Shown: piece by piece, positions 26,969 to 35,429 of the stretch
How the letters are laid out: each line of letters starts with the position of its first letter
Numbering within the stretch: the stretch's first letter is position 1
Origin: Mesorhizobium caraganae
GTDB taxonomy: Bacteria; Pseudomonadota; Alphaproteobacteria; Rhizobiales; Rhizobiaceae
Reading direction: 5' to 3'
Assembly: GCF_016836705.1 (NCBI RefSeq)
Contig: NZ_JAFCGY010000028.1
Location: 1 to 64,000, forward strand
Length of the DNA: 64,000 nucleotides
The notes under the pieces: generated by a model
What the model was told of the DNA's origin: nothing
The model's database searches: none
What the model saw: only the letters and a program-made list of their open reading frames with translations
Translations under genes and position numbers: made by a program

Positions 26969-27994
26969 ATGGTGGAACTCGTTGGCCTGCTTTCTTTCGG
27001 TCCCGAAGGCTGGGGACAGCAATTGCTGGACGGCCTCTCGCTGACGATCCGGCTGGCCGTTGCGACCCTTCCGTTCGGCTTGCTTCTTGGGCTGGGCCTG
27101 GCTCTGCTGATCAATGGCCAGAACAAATGGCTCCGCGGGGCTGCAACGCTTTTTGTGACAACCTTCCGCGCGCTCCCGGAACTCCTTACCCTTTTCATCA
27201 TCTTCTACGGCGGCGGCGCTCTCCTCCAGGCGGCCTCAGACCTGTTGTTCGGCCAGCCATTTGGTGAGTTCAGCGGATTCGTAGCCGGAATGATCGCGCT
27301 GGGGATCGTCTTTGCATCCTTTGCCTCAGAGACTTTTGTTGGGGCTCTGCGGGCCGTTCCGCATGGACAACACGAGGCGGCAGCAGCGCTAGGCCTGTCG
27401 AAATGGCAGACGTTTCTCACCGTCATTGGACCGCAACTTTGGCGGTTGGCTCTTCCCGGTCTCGGCAATCTTTGGTTCGTGCTGCTCAAGGACACATCGC
27501 TGGTATCCATCATTTCGCTTGCGGATCTTATGCGCCAGACCAATCTGGCTGTCGCAAACACAAAGCAGCCGCTCTTCTTCTACGCGGTGGCCTGTCTCAT
27601 CTACCTTGTCATCTCAATGATTTCCTCTGGCGTGGTCAGCATCCTCGAGGCTCGATCCAACCTTCGAACTTCTCGCAAACTACGGCCCCAGGATCCTGTG
27701 GGGCCTGGTCGTCACGCTCGAGCTCGTTTTCACGTCGGCCTTGATCGGAGCGTTGCTGGCGCTTCCGCTGGCGATTGCCCGCAACGGGACGTTGGCGCCG
27801 CTCAGGCTCTTTGCCCGGGCCTACATCACCTTTTTTCGCGGCACGCCACTGCTGGGCCAGATCTTTTTGATCTATTTCGGAGCCGGACAAATGCGGGCCG
27901 AACTGACAAGTGTGGGGCTGTGGTGGTTTTTCCGCGATGCCTATTTTTGCGCCCTTTTCGCATTCACCCTGAACACGGTCGCCTATCAGGCTGA
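26969..27994 (+). CDS. Amino-acid ABC permease 1, C-terminus altered
   Basis: ATG 26969 follows AGGAGA. Residues 1-230 are a normal HisQ/M-type permease: LSLTIRLAVATLPFGLLLGL, FRALPELLTLFIIFYGGGAL, and the EAA loop EAAAALGLSKWQTFLTVIGPQ. Homology ends at VVSILEARSN (about 27660). The frame then runs about 110 codons through permease 2 in the wrong frame, giving an arginine-rich tail that ends at 27994. The missing end is usually only a few residues and a stop, so the core may still fold, but the long tail would disturb it. Confidence 0.7.
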   Translation: MVELVGLLSFGPEGWGQQLLDGLSLTIRLAVATLPFGLLLGLGLALLINGQNKWLRGAATLFVTTFRALPELLTLFIIFYGGGALLQAASDLLFGQPFGEFSGFVAGMIALGIVFASFASETFVGALRAVPHGQHEAAAALGLSKWQTFLTVIGPQLWRLALPGLGNLWFVLLKDTSLVSIISLADLMRQTNLAVANTKQPLFFYAVACLIYLVISMISSGVVSILEARSNLRTSRKLRPQDPVGPGRHARARFHVGLDRSVAGASAGDCPQRDVGAAQALCPGLHHLFSRHATAGPDLFDLFRSRTNAGRTDKCGAVVVFPRCLFLRPFRIHPEHGRLSG

Positions 27995-28382
27995 GATTCT
28001 CCGGGGAGCTCTGAGCGCCCTCCCCGCAGGTCAGGTCGAGGCGGCGAACGCACTCGGTCTCAGGCGTTCGACGACATTCTTCCAAATCCTGCTCCCACAG
28101 GCGATGATCATCGCGCTCCGACCACTCGGAAACGAATTGATCCTCTCGCTCAAATCGTCGGCTCTGGCCAGCGTCATCACGGTCCCCGAACTGATGCAGG
28201 CGACAAAGCTCGCGTTTTCCCGGTCGTTTGACTTCCAGGTCTATGTCTGGGCAGCCGTACTGTACCTGATCATGGTCGAAGGTATCCGCCGGCTGTGGGG
28301 CGCCCTTGAGCGCTATCTCACGCGCCATCTTCGACGCCGGCCGGCACCGAAGAGCCGCCCCGCGGTCGCTGCAGCGACCTAG
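27658..28382 (+). pseudogene. Amino-acid ABC permease 2, start lost
   Basis: Clear homology begins at DPTFELLANYGPRILWGLVV (27658 on), then ITFFRGTPLLGQIFLIYFGA and the EAA loop EAANALGLRRSTTFFQILLPQ. There is no ATG, GTG or TTG in frame before TTG 27741, which would cut off the first membrane helix. The segment CGATCCAAC serves both as the end of permease 1 (RSN) and the beginning of permease 2 (DPT in another frame). This is what a deletion between two short direct repeats would leave. The rest of the gene is intact. Confidence 0.7.
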
Positions 28383-28396
28383 ACCAGGAGCTTCCG

Positions 28397-29148
28397 ATGA
28401 CCACCGATAATGCAAATAACTGCGCCGTGGAGTTCGACAATGTCTCCAAATGGTATGGCAAGCACCAGGTCCTCACCGACATTGCCTTCCACGTGAAGGA
28501 AGGCGAGCGGATCGTGATTGCCGGTCCGTCCGGTTCGGGCAAGTCGACGATGATCCGCTGCATCAATCAGTCGAGCAACATCAAAAGGGGCGCATCCTGG
28601 TTGAAGGGGTGGAGTTGACGCACGAGCGTAAGCAGATCGAGGCTGTGCGGCGTGAAGTCGGCATGGTGTTTCAACACTTCAATCTTTTTCCCCACAAGAC
28701 CATCCTCGAAAATTGCACGCTTGCCTTGAGATCGGTCCGGGGAATGTCGCGCGCGGAGGCCAACGATGTCGCGATGGCGTTTCTTGAAAAGGTCCGCATT
28801 CCGGAGCAAGCCCAAAAATATCCGGGCGAACTGTCCGGAGGCCAGCAGCAGCGTGTGGCGATAGCGCGCTCACTAGCGATGAAACCGCGCATCATGCTCT
28901 TCGATGAGCCCACATCGGCTCTCGACCCGGAAATGATCCGCGAGGTCCTCGATGTCATGGTGAATCTCGCTGAAAGCGGAATGACCATGCTCTGTGTGAC
29001 GCACGAGATGGGCTTCGCCCGCCAGGTGGCCGACCGCGTGCTGTTCATGGCGGACGGCAGGATCGTCGAGACAGCGCCGCCGGAGGAATTCTTCACCCGG
29101 CCCCGCGAGGCACGAACCCGGGCCTTTCTGCAACAGCTTTTGCACTGA
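28397..29148 (+). pseudogene. Amino-acid ABC transporter ATPase, 1-bp frameshift
   Basis: The N-terminal frame from ATG 28397 has VEFDNVSKWYGKHQVL and Walker A GPSGSGKST, then leaves the family after MIRCINQ. The second frame takes over with RILVEGVELTHERKQIEA, FQHFNLFPHKT, signature LSGGQQQRVAIARSL and Walker B IMLFDEPTSALD, to FLQQLLH. Restoring one C at 28570/28571 (CAGTCGAG to CAGCTCGAG) gives the usual INQLEQHQKG. All catalytic motifs are otherwise intact. A real lesion or a base-calling error cannot be told apart here. Confidence 0.82.
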
Positions 29149-29180
29149 GCCTTGGCCGGTCGAGGGAGGAGCAGACACGA

Positions 29181-29987
29181 ATGACTGCACGAAAAACGCT
29201 TGTCCTGACCGGTGCAGCCGGGAACATGGGACGCGATCTCCGCCCACTGCTGCGAGGGCAGTATCTTTTGCGCAGTACTGCGCGCAAGTCGCTCGACCCC
29301 GGTCTCGACGAGACCTTCCTCCTTGGCGATCTAACGGATGCAGCCTTCTGTCGCGAGTTGGTCAGCGGCGCCGACGGCGTCCTTCATCTGGCCGGAGCGG
29401 TCGGACCCTCGCTCTCCTTCGAGGAGACATTGGACGCCAACTACCGCGCTGTCCTCAATTTGCTCGAAGCCTGCCATAGGGCGAACGTAGAGCGCTTCAT
29501 CTTTGCCTCCAGCCACCATGCGGTCGGGCATAAGGCGAACGAGGTTCTCAACCATACGGCCGCCGCGGCGCCGGACGGCTACTATGGTCTGTCGAAGATC
29601 TTTGGCGAGGCGGCGTGTGCCATGTATGCCCGTCGCTACGGTCTTCGTGTCTTGAATATTCGCATCGGCAATGCCGACGCGAAAATCGTCGACGGCCGGC
29701 GCGAGCGCATTTGGCTGGCCGCCGAGGACATGGTCCAGCTGGTCCATCTCGGCATGAACCACCCGGGCCTGGGTTGCGAGACTGTCTACGGGGTTTCGAA
29801 CTGCCCCACACCGATCTTTGACAACAGCCGGGCAGCAGCGCTGGGTTATCGCCCCGTCGGGCAAGCTGCCGTCAACCACGCCACGGATTTTTGCCCGTTG
29901 GGCGACCTTCCTCCAGCCGACACGGTCCATGTCGGGGGATATTTCGCCACTCTGACGCTTCCCGCCCCTGGAGGATTTGAGCGATGA
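29181..29987 (+). CDS. Extended SDR, uronate-dehydrogenase-like
   Basis: A 268-residue NAD(P)-dependent epimerase/dehydratase-family protein with GGGAGGAG upstream. The nucleotide site is LTGAAGNMGRDLRPLL, then LLGDLTD and VLHLAGAVG. The catalytic tyrosine and lysine are in YYGLSKIFGE, with FASSHHAVGH before them. Length and style fit uronate dehydrogenases, which oxidise galacturonate or glucuronate to the aldarolactone. It is followed without a gap by an enolase-superfamily enzyme and an HpcH aldolase, as expected for sugar-acid breakdown. The exact sugar acid cannot be read. Confidence 0.8.
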   Translation: MTARKTLVLTGAAGNMGRDLRPLLRGQYLLRSTARKSLDPGLDETFLLGDLTDAAFCRELVSGADGVLHLAGAVGPSLSFEETLDANYRAVLNLLEACHRANVERFIFASSHHAVGHKANEVLNHTAAAAPDGYYGLSKIFGEAACAMYARRYGLRVLNIRIGNADAKIVDGRRERIWLAAEDMVQLVHLGMNHPGLGCETVYGVSNCPTPIFDNSRAAALGYRPVGQAAVNHATDFCPLGDLPPADTVHVGGYFATLTLPAPGGFER

Positions 29988-31099
29988 AAATCACATCCGC
30001 CGAAGTCATTCTTGTCGAAATCCCGTTTGCCTTGCGCGGGACCGGGGTCGGGATCATGCCAACGGCGTGGAAGACGCTGGAGTTCGCGCTGGTGCGTCTC
30101 GAGGACGAGTTTGGCAATGTCGGCTGGGGCGAAGGCTTTGGGTACTCGCTGATCGATGCGACCAAATCGGTCATCGATCGACTGATCCTGCCAGTGCTCG
30201 TCGGAGCCGAGATCGAGGACATCCCGGCGTGGAATTCTAGAACTCAACGGCAGCTTCATATGTTCGGGCGCTACGGCGTCACGATCTTCGCTATCTCCGG
30301 CGTCGACATCGCCCTTTGGGACCTTGCCGCAAAGCGTGCCGGCAAACCACTCCATCAACTGCTCGCAGGCACGCGCGCCGTGCGAAACGAGATCCCATTT
30401 TACGCCAGCCTCGTCCGCTACGCCGAGCACGATCTGGTCGTCGATGCCTCCAAGCAGGTGCTGTCAGCGGGCTTCCATCGCATCAAGCTGCACGAAATCA
30501 CATTGCCGGCAATTACGGCATGCAGAAAGACCGTCGGCCCTCATGTCGACATCTGCGTGGATGTGAATTGTGCGTGGTCAGCGGACTTCGTCGCGAAGAA
30601 CCTCGCGGAGTTGAAGGCTCTTTCGCTGACTTGGCTTGAAGAGCCAATCTATCCGCCTGAAGACTTCGGCGCCCTGGCCTCACTTCGCGGCAAGGGTCTC
30701 AACATCGCAGCCGGCGAAAACTGGTGTACGAGCTTCCAGGTCGGCCAGGCGCTGAAGGCGGGCGCTGTGGACTATCTCCAACCGAGCATAACGAAAGTCG
30801 GCGGCGTATCGGAGTATCTGCGCATCGTCGACCTTGCCGACGCCTCTGGCACTACCTTGATGCCGCATTCGCCGTATTTCGGCCCGGGCTTCTACGCCTC
30901 ACTCCAGGTCGCGGCGGCCCGGCCAAGCATCACCGCCCTCGAATACAACTTCGTGCAGCCCGACGCCTGGTTGGCCGATGTCGAAGGCATCCGGGACGGG
31001 GAAATGATCAAAGTGTCGGACAGGCCGGGGATCGGATTCGAACCGGATCTGGATGTCATGAAGAAATATGGTCGAACTTTGGGGAGTAGAAATCTATGA
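29984..31099 (+). CDS. Mandelate racemase/muconate lactonizing family dehydratase
   Basis: A 371-residue enolase-superfamily protein, overlapping the SDR stop by 4 bp (ATGA). The capping domain covers residues 1-125; the barrel has the general-base lysine in HRIKLHEI, metal ligands in ICVDVNCAW, TWLEEPI and IAAGENW, and the histidine of MPHSPYFGPG. These residues suit proton abstraction next to a carboxylate, usually dehydration of a sugar acid to a 2-keto-3-deoxy acid. It is translationally coupled to the aldolase downstream. Substrate specificity in this family cannot be assigned from sequence alone. Confidence 0.85.
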   Translation: MKITSAEVILVEIPFALRGTGVGIMPTAWKTLEFALVRLEDEFGNVGWGEGFGYSLIDATKSVIDRLILPVLVGAEIEDIPAWNSRTQRQLHMFGRYGVTIFAISGVDIALWDLAAKRAGKPLHQLLAGTRAVRNEIPFYASLVRYAEHDLVVDASKQVLSAGFHRIKLHEITLPAITACRKTVGPHVDICVDVNCAWSADFVAKNLAELKALSLTWLEEPIYPPEDFGALASLRGKGLNIAAGENWCTSFQVGQALKAGAVDYLQPSITKVGGVSEYLRIVDLADASGTTLMPHSPYFGPGFYASLQVAAARPSITALEYNFVQPDAWLADVEGIRDGEMIKVSDRPGIGFEPDLDVMKKYGRTLGSRNL

Positions 31100-31926
31100 A
31101 GCCCAACAATATCCGCAAAATCTGGAACGAAGGCCAGTGCGTCCTCAACGGTTGGCTGTCGATCGCCAATTCCTTCTCGGCCGAGATCATGGCGGAGCAA
31201 GGTTATGACAGCATCGGCATAGATCTGCAGCACGGTATCGTCGACTATCAGGCAGCTGTCTCCATGCTCCAGGGAATGAGAGCGAGCAGCGTTGTTCCGC
31301 TGGTTCGCGTTCCCTGGCTCGACCCTGCCCATATCATGAAGGCGCTCGATGCCGGCGCCTATGGGGTCATCTGCCCGATGATCAACTCGCGCGCCGAGGC
31401 CGAGGCACTGGTCTCCTATATCCGATATCCTCCGAAAGGCGTCAGGAGTTTCGGCCCTTCAAGGGCTGCGATTTCAGCGGGGGCAAACTACGGCCAGGAA
31501 GCGGACGATCAGGTTGTCTGCTTCGCAATGATCGAAACCGCCGAGGCCGTTCGAAATCTTGAGGAGATCGTCTCCACACCCGGGCTCGACGGCGTCTACA
31601 TCGGACCGGCCGACCTGACGATTGGTCTGACCGGCATGAGATATCCCACCGGGTTCGATCGCGAAGAGCCTAAAATGATAGAAGCGATCAAGCGAATACT
31701 GGACCGGGCCCATGCGGCAGGCATACGAGCAGCCCTGCATTGCGGCACGCCCACATATGCGGCGCGAGCCGCCGAATGGGGCTTCGATATGGTGACCGTT
31801 TCCAATGACGTCAGGCTGCTCTCGGGAGCGGCGGCGGCCAGCGTAAAGGCCTTCAGAGATGCTGTCGCGCCAACGAAATCCATCCGGGGACCGGACCCAG
31901 TAAACGGCAACAAAACTGCCTACTAG
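31096..31926 (+). CDS. HpcH/HpaI-family class II aldolase
   Basis: A 276-residue metal-dependent pyruvate aldolase. Motifs: GYDSIGIDLQHGIVDYQ (catalytic histidine), VPLVRVPWLD, CPMINSRAEAEALV, CFAMIETAEAVRNLEEI (metal glutamate) and VYIGPADLTIGLTG (metal aspartate). It should split a 2-keto-3-deoxy acid into pyruvate and an aldehyde, the step after the enolase-type dehydratase; the two genes overlap by 4 bp. The C-terminal 20 residues (SIRGPDPVNGNKTAY) are extra and polar. Confidence 0.87.
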   Translation: MKPNNIRKIWNEGQCVLNGWLSIANSFSAEIMAEQGYDSIGIDLQHGIVDYQAAVSMLQGMRASSVVPLVRVPWLDPAHIMKALDAGAYGVICPMINSRAEAEALVSYIRYPPKGVRSFGPSRAAISAGANYGQEADDQVVCFAMIETAEAVRNLEEIVSTPGLDGVYIGPADLTIGLTGMRYPTGFDREEPKMIEAIKRILDRAHAAGIRAALHCGTPTYAARAAEWGFDMVTVSNDVRLLSGAAAASVKAFRDAVAPTKSIRGPDPVNGNKTAY

Positions 31927-31943
31927 CATAGGAAGGGAATGCG

Positions 31944-32705
31944 ATGACATCGGAAATCGCGCCGGCGCGGGTCGTCGGAAAGGGCCCTACGCGCATTATT
32001 GCTGTGACCGGCTGGATGGGCGATCATCACCTGTTCGATCCGTTCGTGCCATCCATCGATCCGACCCGTTTCAGTTTTGCGTTGCTCGACGCGAGAGGTT
32101 ACGGCACCCGAATCCGAAGCGACGGGCCGTACACCGTGGAGCAGATCGCTGACGACATCATCGCCTGCGCCAACGGGCTCGGCTGGGACCGGATTCACGT
32201 TGTGGGGCATTCGATGGCGGGCATGTCTGCGCAGAGACTCCTCGTGGATGCTACAGACAGGATTTCTTCAGTTGTGCTCTTGGCTCCCGTGCCCGCTTCC
32301 GGTGCCAAAATTGACGAGCAACGCCGCCGGATGCTGCTGTCGGCAATCCACGTTCCAGAAGCGAGGCAGAAGCTGATCAACGCCAACACAGGCGGGGTCC
32401 GATCGGATGAATGGGTGGCGGACTTGTGCAGCACCAGCATTTCCGGGACCAGGCCTGATGTGCTCGAGGCCTACATGTCGTCTTGGACGGGGCCGGGCTT
32501 TGCCGAGGAAATCGGTCCTGTCAGTGTCCCTGTTCGCGTCATTATCGGCGAAATGGATCCCGGCGCCGTGCCACAGCGGCTTCGCGAGACGATCGGAGCC
32601 TGGTTCCCGAACTTCGAATTACAGGTTTTGAAGGGGTGCGGACACTATCCGATGTGGGAAGAGCCGTCGGTCCTTGCGGAAGCTCTTTTCTCAAAACTCG
32701 ACTAA
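31944..32705 (+). CDS. Alpha/beta hydrolase
   Basis: A 253-residue alpha/beta-fold hydrolase. The triad is visible: nucleophile serine in VVGHSMAGMSAQ, aspartate in IIGEMDPGAVP and histidine in GCGHYPMWEEP. The oxyanion-side strand is IAVTGWMGDHHLFDPF. It lies 17 bp after the aldolase in the same operon, so it may open a lactone made by the SDR or cleave an ester substrate. There is no signal peptide; cytoplasmic. Confidence 0.83.
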   Translation: MTSEIAPARVVGKGPTRIIAVTGWMGDHHLFDPFVPSIDPTRFSFALLDARGYGTRIRSDGPYTVEQIADDIIACANGLGWDRIHVVGHSMAGMSAQRLLVDATDRISSVVLLAPVPASGAKIDEQRRRMLLSAIHVPEARQKLINANTGGVRSDEWVADLCSTSISGTRPDVLEAYMSSWTGPGFAEEIGPVSVPVRVIIGEMDPGAVPQRLRETIGAWFPNFELQVLKGCGHYPMWEEPSVLAEALFSKLD

Positions 32706-32726
32706 GTCGGGCATAAGGAGGTTTGC

Positions 32727-32956
32727 GTGCCCCTGTTGAAGTTTCATGTTTACAGCGGGCGGCCGCAAGAGGATCTCGCCGCGCTTGTCGATACCGCGCA
32801 CGATGTCATGGTGCGCTCATTTCAAGTTCCCGAGCGTGATCGCTACCAGATTGTCCATCAGCATCCTTCGGACATGATGATCGCGCTCGATACCGGGCTC
32901 GATATTCCCCGGACAGAGCGTTTCGTTCTGGTCGAGATCGTTTCTCGCCCGCGTGG
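32727..32956 (+). pseudogene. Tautomerase-family protein, 3' truncated
   Basis: GTG 32727 follows AAGGAGG. The sequence PLLKFHVYSGRPQEDLAALV, RSFQVPERDRYQIVHQHP and RFVLVEIVSRPRG is the first two thirds of a tautomerase-superfamily protein, with Pro-1 exposed after Met removal as the catalytic base. From about 32956 the frame enters an antisense iolD fragment and stops at 33002. The missing part normally carries another helix and strand. It is the last member of the operon. Confidence 0.75.
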
Positions 32957-33600
32957 CCTGTCAGGACACTCGAATAAATGTCGGAATTCATCATCCATGT
33001 AAGAACCGTCGCCGAGTATGACGAAGACGTCGCCATCCTCGCGCGCCATGGCGGCACCCCAGCCGCCGGCGATCTCGTAGCCCATGGTCGACGAGCCCAT
33101 TTCGCAGTCGAAGCCATAGGTGTCGGTGACCCGCCATCCCTTGGTCAGTTCGCCGACGATGCCGCCGGCCGAGGCGAGCACCATGTCCTTCGCATCCGCC
33201 GCCCGGTTCACGACGCCGACCACCTGCGCATAAGACGGCACGAAGGCGTTGTCAGGGGCCTGGAGTTCATCAATCAGTGCGTCCCAATTGGCCATGTCGG
33301 CCTGACCTTGTGCCAACCAATTCGGGTTCGCCCGCCACGCGCCAAGACCGGCATCGATATCAGCGAGGCCCTCGCGCACATAACCAACGACCGCAAGAGC
33401 ACGGTGCTTCACAGCGTCAAAACGAGCCGTGTCGAGCGAAACGAAACGCGTTTCCGGCGAGAAGACGGTCCACGAGCCGGTAATGAAATCTTGCAGCCGC
33501 GTTCCGAGAGCAAACACCACGTCGGCACGCCCGGCGGCGGCATTGGCTGCGGCGGTTGTGGCGGGCGCCATCTCTCCTGCACGCTCTTTCGAACGCGGTC
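32953..33600 (-). pseudogene. iolD: IolD fragment (inositol catabolism hydrolase)
   Basis: The minus strand reads ADVVFALGTRLQDFITGSW, FDAVKHRALAVVGYVREGL, ADAKDMVLASAGGIVGEL, STMGYEIAGGWGAAMA and VFVILGDGSYM, then after an extra base near 32996 the next frame continues MMNSDIYSSVLTGH. This is the middle to C-terminal ThDP region of 3D-(3,5/4)-trihydroxycyclohexane-1,2-dione hydrolase, about 200 of 610 residues. Both ends are cut. It is fused to the tautomerase gene at about 32953, marking a rearrangement breakpoint. Confidence 0.8.
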
Positions 33601-33671
33601 TCCGCAGCCTCAATTATTTCAGCTTAGCTTTCCCTTCTTTTGATCAGGCAATTCATCAGATGGTCGCCCTC

Positions 33672-34475
33672 TCAAGCGAAAGAGTGGCTTCCATGCAAGG
33701 CATCCAGGACTCTGGCGTGAAGAGCCGTATTGGCCACCGCGACGATACCACCGCCGCGCTCCGCGGGGCCCCCATCCCATCCGGTAACAACTCCGCCAGC
33801 CTGCTCGATGATCGGGATCAAGGCGACGATGTCATATGGTTGAAGCCCGGCCTCGACGACGATGTCGATTTGACCGGCGGCAAGCATGCAATAGGCATAG
33901 CAGTCAGTGCCGTAACGGGAGAGGCGGACCTGCCGTTCCAACCGATGGAAGGAGGCCCGCTGCGCAGGTTCAAAAATCACTGGGGTCGTCGTGAAGAGCG
34001 TCGCTTCGGACAGGTCTTCCGTCGCACGGGTCGCGAGCTGTCCCTGGCCGTGCGGCCCTTCATAGTGCGTGCCGTCGCCGGTCGCATAGAACAGCTCGCC
34101 TATGAAGGGCTGCGCCATCATTCCGGCAACCGCACCGCCATCCTCCATCAGTCCAACGAGCGTTCCCCAAAGCGGGATGCCGGAAATAAAGGAGCGCGTG
34201 CCATCGATTGGATCCACGACCCAGACATGCTTGGCTTCAACCCCTTCCGCACCAAACTCCTCGCCAAGAACGCCGTGTTCCGGATACTCCGCTTTGATCA
34301 GTTCCCTTATAGCCTTCTCCGTCTCACGGTCGGCTTCCGTTACTGGATCGAAACCGGCGGCAAACTTGTTGGCGACAAGGCCAGGCAGCCGGAACCGGGG
34401 CAGCGCCTCGCGCGCGGCCACTTCGGCAACGCGGCGGAGGAACGCTGGAGAAATCATGCTCTTAGCGTTTTGCAT
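33672..34475 (-). CDS. Inositol-monophosphatase-family phosphatase (HisN-like)
   Basis: A 267-residue Mg-dependent phosphatase. Metal-binding motifs are complete: FDPVTEADRETEKAIREL, GVLGEEFGAE, VVDPIDGTRSFISGIPLWG and the distal LQPYDIVALIPIIEQAGG. FISGIPLWGTLVGL and the overall style match the histidinol-phosphatase HisN branch. It is the last gene of the ten-gene minus-strand operon, starting 4 bp after the preceding kinase stop. With two kinases just upstream, dephosphorylation of a pathway intermediate is more likely than histidine synthesis. Confidence 0.85.
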   Translation of the reverse strand: MQNAKSMISPAFLRRVAEVAAREALPRFRLPGLVANKFAAGFDPVTEADRETEKAIRELIKAEYPEHGVLGEEFGAEGVEAKHVWVVDPIDGTRSFISGIPLWGTLVGLMEDGGAVAGMMAQPFIGELFYATGDGTHYEGPHGQGQLATRATEDLSEATLFTTTPVIFEPAQRASFHRLERQVRLSRYGTDCYAYCMLAAGQIDIVVEAGLQPYDIVALIPIIEQAGGVVTGWDGGPAERGGGIVAVANTALHARVLDALHGSHSFA

Positions 34476-34479
34476 TCCG

Positions 34480-35418
34480 TCAGACCGCCTTCAGCCACAT
34501 TGACCAGCGGGGATCGCTCATCATGAAGCGTGCCCGCATGTGCTTCCAGAAGCCGTATTTGAAGAAATCGAAATCGAGGCGTGAGACCCTGTTCTGCACC
34601 ATCGCCCATGTCGACCACTTCAAGTCGACAAGCGCCTTGAACAGCGAAACCCGCGCCAGCACGGCCTGATCGACGTGCCCATAATATTCCTCGATCAGTT
34701 CGGCCTCGATCTCTGGCGAGAAGCACATCTCGACAAACCAGAGTGCCAGCTCGGCGGCACGATCGTTGGTCGAGGCATATTCGAAATCGACAAGCATGAC
34801 GCGCCGATCGACATGAAGCAGGAAATTACCGGCGAGTGTATCGTTCATGCAGGGCGCCAGGTCGAGGCCAGACGCTTCCAGCGCCTGCCGCGCCTCGCGA
34901 TAGCGTGCATTGAGCCAGCCGAAATCGCTCGGGAACTCCCCGCCCAACACCAAGGCCTGCTGGAAATGTTCGTCGATCATATTGAAAGTGGTCTTTTGTT
35001 GTGAAAGTTGAGGGCTGTCATTGAAGGCTTTCAGTGCGCGAAGACCGTTGAGCCGCACAACTGGATCGAGGAAATCTGCATTGGTTGATGTTCTTAGGCC
35101 TTCAACGAACTCGCTGATCTCAACGCCCGTGTTCGGAAAAAAGTGGAATATGCGGGCGCCGACACCCGCCGCGTGCGCGTTGCGACCGGCTTCATTCGCG
35201 GTCCTTCGGTCGATGAACATCTCAGTCCCCTCGCCTGGGATCTTGACGAAGAAACGATGCGGGGCGCCTGCAACTTCGACGCGCCAGTTTGGATTGCTGA
35301 TGCCGCCGGGCACGGGCTCATAGCAGGCCTCGCGGCCCCGCCAGGCCGAAACGGCCAGAATCGCCCGCTCGATTGCGCCTTCTTCCGAAGATGTGCCTTC
35401 CCCCAACCTGCGTCTCAT
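34480..35418 (-). CDS. Choline-kinase-like phosphotransferase 2
   Basis: A 312-residue APH/choline-kinase-fold protein. ATG 35418 is chosen with GAGGTG upstream and 11 bp after the stop of kinase 1; an upstream in-frame start overlaps that gene. Motifs: GGISNPNWRVEV, RFFVKIPGEGTEMFIDR, and the metal site MLVDFEYAS. The catalytic motif reads CMNDTLAGNFLL: the usual histidine of HND is methionine, while the catalytic aspartate and the asparagine are kept. The C-terminus (WAMVQNRVSRLDFDFFKYG) is typical of choline/ethanolamine kinases. It is paralogous in layout to kinase 1. Substrate unknown. Confidence 0.78.
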   Translation of the reverse strand: MRRRLGEGTSSEEGAIERAILAVSAWRGREACYEPVPGGISNPNWRVEVAGAPHRFFVKIPGEGTEMFIDRRTANEAGRNAHAAGVGARIFHFFPNTGVEISEFVEGLRTSTNADFLDPVVRLNGLRALKAFNDSPQLSQQKTTFNMIDEHFQQALVLGGEFPSDFGWLNARYREARQALEASGLDLAPCMNDTLAGNFLLHVDRRVMLVDFEYASTNDRAAELALWFVEMCFSPEIEAELIEEYYGHVDQAVLARVSLFKALVDLKWSTWAMVQNRVSRLDFDFFKYGFWKHMRARFMMSDPRWSMWLKAV

Positions 35419-35429
35419 CGGCACCTCGC

